A DNA stretch of 64,000 nucleotides from Roseateles noduli (GTDB taxonomy: Bacteria > Pseudomonadota > Gammaproteobacteria > Burkholderiales > Burkholderiaceae_C). The position numbers and the translations under genes are program-made. The stretch lies in NCBI GenBank assembly GCA_002205125.1, contig NIOE01000012.1, positions 1 through 64,000 of the forward strand, read 5' to 3'. The notes under the pieces were generated by a model that was not told the origin of the DNA, did no database searches, and was given only the letters and a program-made list of their open reading frames with translations. How positions within the stretch are numbered: the stretch's first letter is position 1; every line of letters starts with the position of its first letter. This document shows positions 61,546-64,000 of this stretch, piece by piece.

Positions 61546-62135
61546 CGACGGGGCTCCAGCGGCGGGTAGTCGCGCGTCGGGCCGATCGGCTCCGGCGCGG
61601 AGGCCGCGGCCGTGCGCACCGGCGGCGGCAGCGCCTTGCGCTCCTCTTCCGTCAGCTCCAGCTTGGGCTCCTTGCCGGACAGCTTCAGCGTGTTGATCGA
61701 CGCGATGAATTCCTTCTCCGTCGGCAGGTCGTCCGGCGCGTCGATCTTGGACAGCTGGTCGCCGTCGAAGGTCAGCAGGATGTGGCGGTTCTGCGGCGCG
61801 GCGCCCTGGCGCCGGATCGTGAACACGTAGTCCCAGCGGGCCTCATGGAAGACGTCGGTCAGCAGCGGCGAGCCGAGCACGTCGCGCACCTGGGGCCGGG
61901 TCATGCCGGGCTTGATCGCGGCGATCTGCTCCTTGGTGACGACGTTGCCCTGGACGATCTCGACGCGGTAGGGCGTGACGAGGCCCAGCACCTTGTCGCC
62001 GCTCACGGAGAGCGCGTCGAAGGTGGGCATCTGCGAGCAGCCACCCAGCGCCAGGAGACCGGCGACGAGGACGGCCGCGGCGGCGCCGGAAGCGGACGGA
62101 CGTGCAATGCGGGGGATACGGAAATTCAATGACAT
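61542..62135 (-). CDS. bamE: Outer-membrane assembly lipoprotein BamE (OmlA)
   Basis: A 197-residue lipoprotein with lipobox LGGC (Cys33) and the SmpA/OmlA fold: [54 protein letters not shown] long Pro-rich tail exceeds E. coli BamE (113 residues), common in beta-proteobacteria. It supports the BAM complex. Divergent from fur and overlapping dapB. Confidence 0.9.
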   Translation of the reverse strand: MSLNFRIPRIARPSASGAAAAVLVAGLLALGGCSQMPTFDALSVSGDKVLGLVTPYRVEIVQGNVVTKEQIAAIKPGMTRPQVRDVLGSPLLTDVFHEARWDYVFTIRRQGAAPQNRHILLTFDGDQLSKIDAPDDLPTEKEFIASINTLKLSGKEPKLELTEEERKALPPPVRTAAASAPEPIGPTRDYPPLEPRR

Positions 62136-62161
62136 GGCACGTCTCGGCCGAGGCGCAAAGG

Positions 62162-62179
62162 CTATGATCGGTCGATTCT
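62162..62179. promoter_or_regulatory. Overlapping divergent -10 boxes of fur and bamE
   Basis: TATGAT (62162-62167) suits a rightward -10 element for fur. ATTCTA (62174-62179) reads TAGAAT leftward, suiting bamE. They lie in the 83-base gap between the two starts. The -35 elements are weak. No textbook Fur box is obvious. Confidence 0.4.
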
Positions 62180-62218
62180 AGCGGCTCGCACCCACGCTAT
62201 TCCGCAGGCGCAAACCCC

Positions 62219-62650
62219 ATGAACCGGTCAGACGAAATCAAGAACAGCGGGCTCAAGGCCACCTTGCCCCGCATCAAGATCCTCGAGATCTTCCAGACGA
62301 CCCAGCAGCGGCACATGACCGCCGAGGACGTTTACAAAGCTTTGCTCGATGAACGCGCGGACATCGGTCTCGCGACGGTCTATCGCGTGCTCACGCAGTT
62401 CGAGCAGGCGGGGCTGCTGTCGCGCAACCACTTCGAGTCCGGCAAGGCTGTGTTCGAGCTCAACGAGGGGCATCACCACGATCACCTCGTGTGCCTGACC
62501 TGCGGCTTCGTCGAGGAGTTCTACGATCCGCAGATCGAGGAACGCCAGCACGCGATCGCGCTGGACCGCGGCTTCCAGCTGCAGGAGCATTCGCTCGCGC
62601 TGTATGCGAACTGCGTGAAGAAGGACTGCCCGAACAAGGTGGCGCGTTAA
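62219..62650 (+). CDS. fur: Ferric uptake regulator Fur
   Basis: A 143-residue metal-responsive repressor. N-terminal winged helix ([48 protein letters not shown]) binds Fur boxes. The C-terminal dimerisation domain has the [19 protein letters not shown] metal site and a second Cys pair region near ANCVKKDCP. It is followed by an intrinsic terminator. fur next to bamE is conserved in this lineage. Confidence 0.96.
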   Translation: MNRSDEIKNSGLKATLPRIKILEIFQTTQQRHMTAEDVYKALLDERADIGLATVYRVLTQFEQAGLLSRNHFESGKAVFELNEGHHHDHLVCLTCGFVEEFYDPQIEERQHAIALDRGFQLQEHSLALYANCVKKDCPNKVAR

Positions 62651-62678
62651 GTACACGCGACCGCTCAGGCGGAACGAC

Positions 62679-62704
62679 AAGGGGCTCCGATGGAGCCCCT
62701 TTTG
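62679..62704 (+). terminator. Intrinsic terminator of fur
   Basis: A perfect 10-bp stem AAGGGGCTCC / GGAGCCCCTT with loop GAT is followed by TTTT, about 30 bases past the fur stop. It also separates fur from the convergent hprK. Confidence 0.9.
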
Positions 62705-62745
62705 CATGGTTGCACCGATCGATCGGATCGATCCGGTCGGCGGGC

Positions 62746-63708
62746 TCAGTTCGTGTCGTTGAGGCCCTGCTCGATCGCGCGCTGGTGGCGCTCGACGAAC
62801 TCGCGGTAGGTGTCGATGCCGCGCAGCTGCAGGATGGTGTTGCGCACCGCGGCCTCGACCAGCACGGCCAGGTTGCGCCCCGCGTCCACGGCGATCACGA
62901 CCTTGCGCACCGGCATGCCCAGCACGTCCTCATACAGTGGCTCGTAGGGCAGGCGTTCGAAGTCCCGCTCCATGGTCTCCTTGCGGACCAAGTGCACGAT
63001 CAGCTTGAGCCGCATCTTCCGGCGCACCGCCGTCTCGCCGAAGATCGCCTTGATGTCCAGCAGGCCGATGCCGCGGACTTCGAGCAGGTTCATCAGCAAC
63101 TCAGGGCAGCGGCCTTCGATCGCCGTCTGCGCGATGCGGAAGAAGTCCACCGCGTCGTCCGCCACCAGGCCGTGGCCGCGGCTGATCAGTTCCAGGCCCA
63201 GTTCGCTCTTGCCGAGGCCGGACTCGCCGGTCAGCAGCACGCCCAGGCCCAGGATGTCCATGAACACGCCGTGCCGCGTCGTGCGGTTGGCGCAGACATG
63301 CGCGAGGTAGGCGCGCACCAGGTCGATGACGTGGCCCGCACTTTCGGCGGTCGTGAACAGCGGGATCTCGGCGCGGTCGCACATCGCGACCAGGCGGTCC
63401 GGCGGGACCTGATCGTCGGCGACGATGATCACCGGCGGCTCCAGCGTGACGATGCGCGCGATGCGGCGGTCCAGCACATCGCCGGAGGCCTGGCTCAGGT
63501 AGCCGACCTCGCGCCGGCCCACGATCTGGACACGGTACGGATGGATGTAGTTCAGGTAGCCGACCAGGTCGGCGGCCGATTGCGCGTCGCGCAAGGCGGC
63601 TTCGTCGAAACGGCGCTCAGGATGCGCGTGGCCGGCGATCCACTCCCAACGCAAGGCCTCGCGGTGTTCCTCGAACAACCGGTCCGCGCTGATGGAGGTG
63701 GCTTTCAA
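62746..63708 (-). CDS. hprK: HPr kinase/phosphorylase
   Basis: A 320-residue bifunctional enzyme phosphorylating HPr on serine. The P-loop GESGLGKSE (161-169) and HPrK signature [16 protein letters not shown] are intact. In betaproteobacteria hprK usually lies beside ptsN, as here, and belongs to a nitrogen-type PTS regulatory route rather than sugar uptake. Confidence 0.95.
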   Translation of the reverse strand: MKATSISADRLFEEHREALRWEWIAGHAHPERRFDEAALRDAQSAADLVGYLNYIHPYRVQIVGRREVGYLSQASGDVLDRRIARIVTLEPPVIIVADDQVPPDRLVAMCDRAEIPLFTTAESAGHVIDLVRAYLAHVCANRTTRHGVFMDILGLGVLLTGESGLGKSELGLELISRGHGLVADDAVDFFRIAQTAIEGRCPELLMNLLEVRGIGLLDIKAIFGETAVRRKMRLKLIVHLVRKETMERDFERLPYEPLYEDVLGMPVRKVVIAVDAGRNLAVLVEAAVRNTILQLRGIDTYREFVERHQRAIEQGLNDTN

Positions 63709-63760
63709 GTGGGGCGGGCCGTGGTCGTGGCGGTGAGGGATCGGGAGGCTGCGCCGGCGC

Positions 63761-64000
63761 TCAGGCGACCGACTTCAGCGGCTCCCAGTCGGCGATCAGG
63801 CGGTGCACCGTCGCGGCGTCGGATTCGGTCTTGAGGCGCTCTCGCAGTTCGCGGTCGGACAGCATCTCGGCGATCTCGGAGAGGATCTCGAGGTGTCTCT
63901 GCGTCGCCGCCTCGGGCACCAGCAGGAAGATCAGCAGCGTGACCGGTTCGTCGTCCGGCGCGTCGAAGCCGATCGGCTGCTGCACGCGCAGCACGGCGGC
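63761..64000 (-). CDS. ptsN: PTS IIA-like nitrogen-regulatory protein PtsN (C-terminal part)
   Basis: The last 79 residues of an EIIA-Ntr protein; the start and the phosphorylated histidine lie beyond the right edge of the window. Visible segments [20 protein letters not shown] and [21 protein letters not shown] match the C-terminal half of PtsN. It is upstream of hprK in the leftward direction, about 50 bases apart. Confidence 0.88.
   Translation of the reverse strand, partial: AAVLRVQQPIGFDAPDDEPVTLLIFLLVPEAATQRHLEILSEIAEMLSDRELRERLKTESDAATVHRLIADWEPLKSVA

Overview
The window is GC-rich, tightly packed Gram-negative chromosome with long antisense open frames typical of high-GC DNA. Gene content and order point to a betaproteobacterium of the order Burkholderiales, probably near Roseateles/Mitsuaria/Rubrivivax. 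The markers are fur divergent from bamE-dapB, exbB-exbD, leuS-lptE-holA, hprK next to ptsN, metX-metW, and lptD-surA-rsmA divergent from amgK. The genus is an inference. No rRNA, tRNA, CRISPR array, prophage or intact insertion sequence was seen.

Layout. 0-7.4 kb: a leftward two-component/thioredoxin/esterase operon, divergent from a band-7 (SPFH) protein coupled to an SH3-like secreted protein. 7.5-8.5 kb: a small accessory pair (unknown protein plus a HEPN-like protein). 8.5-16.6 kb: a multi-PAS hybrid histidine kinase, pyrF, an acetyltransferase, an RstA/RstB-like pair and an outer-membrane barrel. 16.8-24.1 kb: purB, a lipoprotein fusing NodB deacetylase, caspase-like peptidase and TPRs, an acetyltransferase, and a surface protein with Pro/Val repeats, Calx-beta and AbfB-like regions. 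24.2-32 kb: two GSTs, an M48 peptidase with a DUF898 membrane protein, sppA, and metX-metW behind a SAM-II riboswitch and an intrinsic terminator. 32-38 kb: a deacylase, a lipase, an M20 peptidase, a LysR regulator and amgK.

38-42.7 kb: lptD-surA-rsmA (outer-membrane biogenesis and rRNA methylation). 42.7-43.7 kb: a barstar-like gene overlapping a small unknown gene, with a REP-like palindrome upstream. 43.7-51.2 kb: maeB, divergent from a DctS/DctR-like two-component system that runs into thiL-pgpA-pncC. 51.2-52.0 kb: a three-gene ParD/ParE locus whose third gene resembles the toxin-binding tail of ParD. 52.1-62.1 kb: a GGDEF-EAL protein with a cupredoxin partner, then a long leftward housekeeping run (holA, lptE, leuS, exbD, exbB, dapB, bamE). 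62.2-64 kb: fur, then hprK and ptsN, the last cut by the window edge.

Envelope and signalling themes dominate: LPS export (LptD, LptE), outer-membrane assembly (SurA, BamE), energy transduction (ExbBD), wall recycling (AmgK), four histidine kinases and one c-di-GMP enzyme. The best candidates for undescribed biology are the NodB-caspase-TPR lipoprotein, the ParD-ParE-ParD-tail operon, the barstar/small-peptide overlap and the HEPN-like pair.
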